Assembly: GCF_000223985.1 (NCBI RefSeq)
Contig: NZ_AFWV01000005.1
Coordinates: 297,076 to 361,075, forward strand
Source of the DNA: Thiocapsa marina 5811
GTDB lineage: Bacteria; Pseudomonadota; Gammaproteobacteria; Chromatiales; Chromatiaceae
Reading direction: 5' to 3'
Length of the DNA: 64,000 bases
Shown: positions 63,841 through 64,000 of the stretch, piece after piece
How the letters are laid out: every line of letters starts with the position of its first letter
Position numbering within the stretch: the stretch's first letter is position 1
Notes under the pieces: model-generated
What the model was told of the DNA's origin: nothing
The model's input: only the letters and a program-made list of their open reading frames with translations
Database searches by the model: none
Made by a program: the position numbers and the translations under genes

Positions 63841-64000
63841 AACCCTCTGGTTTGTCGGTCTGCTCTGCGCTGGCCTGGCCGCGACTGCGCCGAGCCCAGC
63901 GGGTCCCGCCGCCGCCGAATCACCGTTGCCGCCCGCCTGGGCCGAGCCGGCACGGGCGCATGGCATCGAGCCACGTTTGCTTTACGCCGCCGCGCTCTCG
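63833..64000 (+). CDS. Lytic transglycosylase (SLT), 3'-partial
   Basis: The frame starts MIRTLWFVGLLCAGLAATAPSPAGPAAA, a signal peptide, and continues WAEPARAHGIEPRLLYAAALS at the window edge. That is the first helix of the SLT lytic transglycosylase domain common next to conjugation genes, where it opens the cell wall for the pore. The catalytic Glu would fall just beyond the edge. Confidence 0.75.
   Translation, partial: MIRTLWFVGLLCAGLAATAPSPAGPAAAESPLPPAWAEPARAHGIEPRLLYAAALS

Overview
The window looks like the chromosome of a GC-rich gammaproteobacterium, most likely a purple sulfur bacterium of the Chromatiaceae (inference). The signs are a cytochrome c', a CbbY-type sugar phosphatase, ZapE, EttA, MobB and an SrfA/SrfB pair, all with very GC-rich codon use. 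No rRNA or marker gene is present to fix the genus.

Bases 1-26134 are ordinary chromosome: srfA (cut at the left edge)-srfB-mscS-like, a 2-oxoglutarate oxygenase, cytochrome c', cbbY-aminotransferase-zapE, an exported protein with a TlpA thioredoxin, a patatin, an amidoligase/glutamine-amidotransferase pair, a second MscS channel with an unknown partner, a DUF302 protein, a DUF815 ATPase, a GGDEF/EAL protein, ettA, mobB and a methyltransferase. Three copies of an 85-bp inverted-repeat element lie in its intergenic gaps.

A tRNA-Ser(GGA) at 26135-26225 marks a sharp change. From there to the right edge the window reads as an integrative/conjugative element or its mosaic remains. Its left part has an AlpA-like regulator, an FlhD/FlhC-like activator pair divergent from an XRE repressor (the layout of the SetCD/AcaCD master activators of SXT/R391 ICEs and IncC plasmids), and a DnaT/DnaC-like replication pair. 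The middle (32-51 kb) is cargo: a wrecked D-cysteine desulfhydrase gene, SOS and DNA-damage genes (umuD, frameshifted umuC, LexA-like peptidase, SRAP/HMCES, dinB), nucleotide enzymes, KfrA, VapBC, a nuclease-like protein, a metallo-hydrolase, a P450 and several unknown or decayed genes. The right part has transfer genes in SXT/IncC order: mobI-like, traI (MOBH relaxase), traD, a small gene, a DUF4400 gene, an inserted TacAT-type toxin-antitoxin module, then traL-traE-traK-traB. ParM-like and lytic transglycosylase genes run off the right edge.

The proposed logic (inference): the XRE repressor holds down the flhDC-like operon; when released, FlhDC-like protein activates the tra operons, as SetCD and AcaCD do; MobI, TraI and TraD process and deliver DNA from an origin probably upstream of mobI; TraLEKB build part of an F-type pore. 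The remaining pore genes and any integrase are not in the window, so either the element continues beyond the right edge or it has been broken up.
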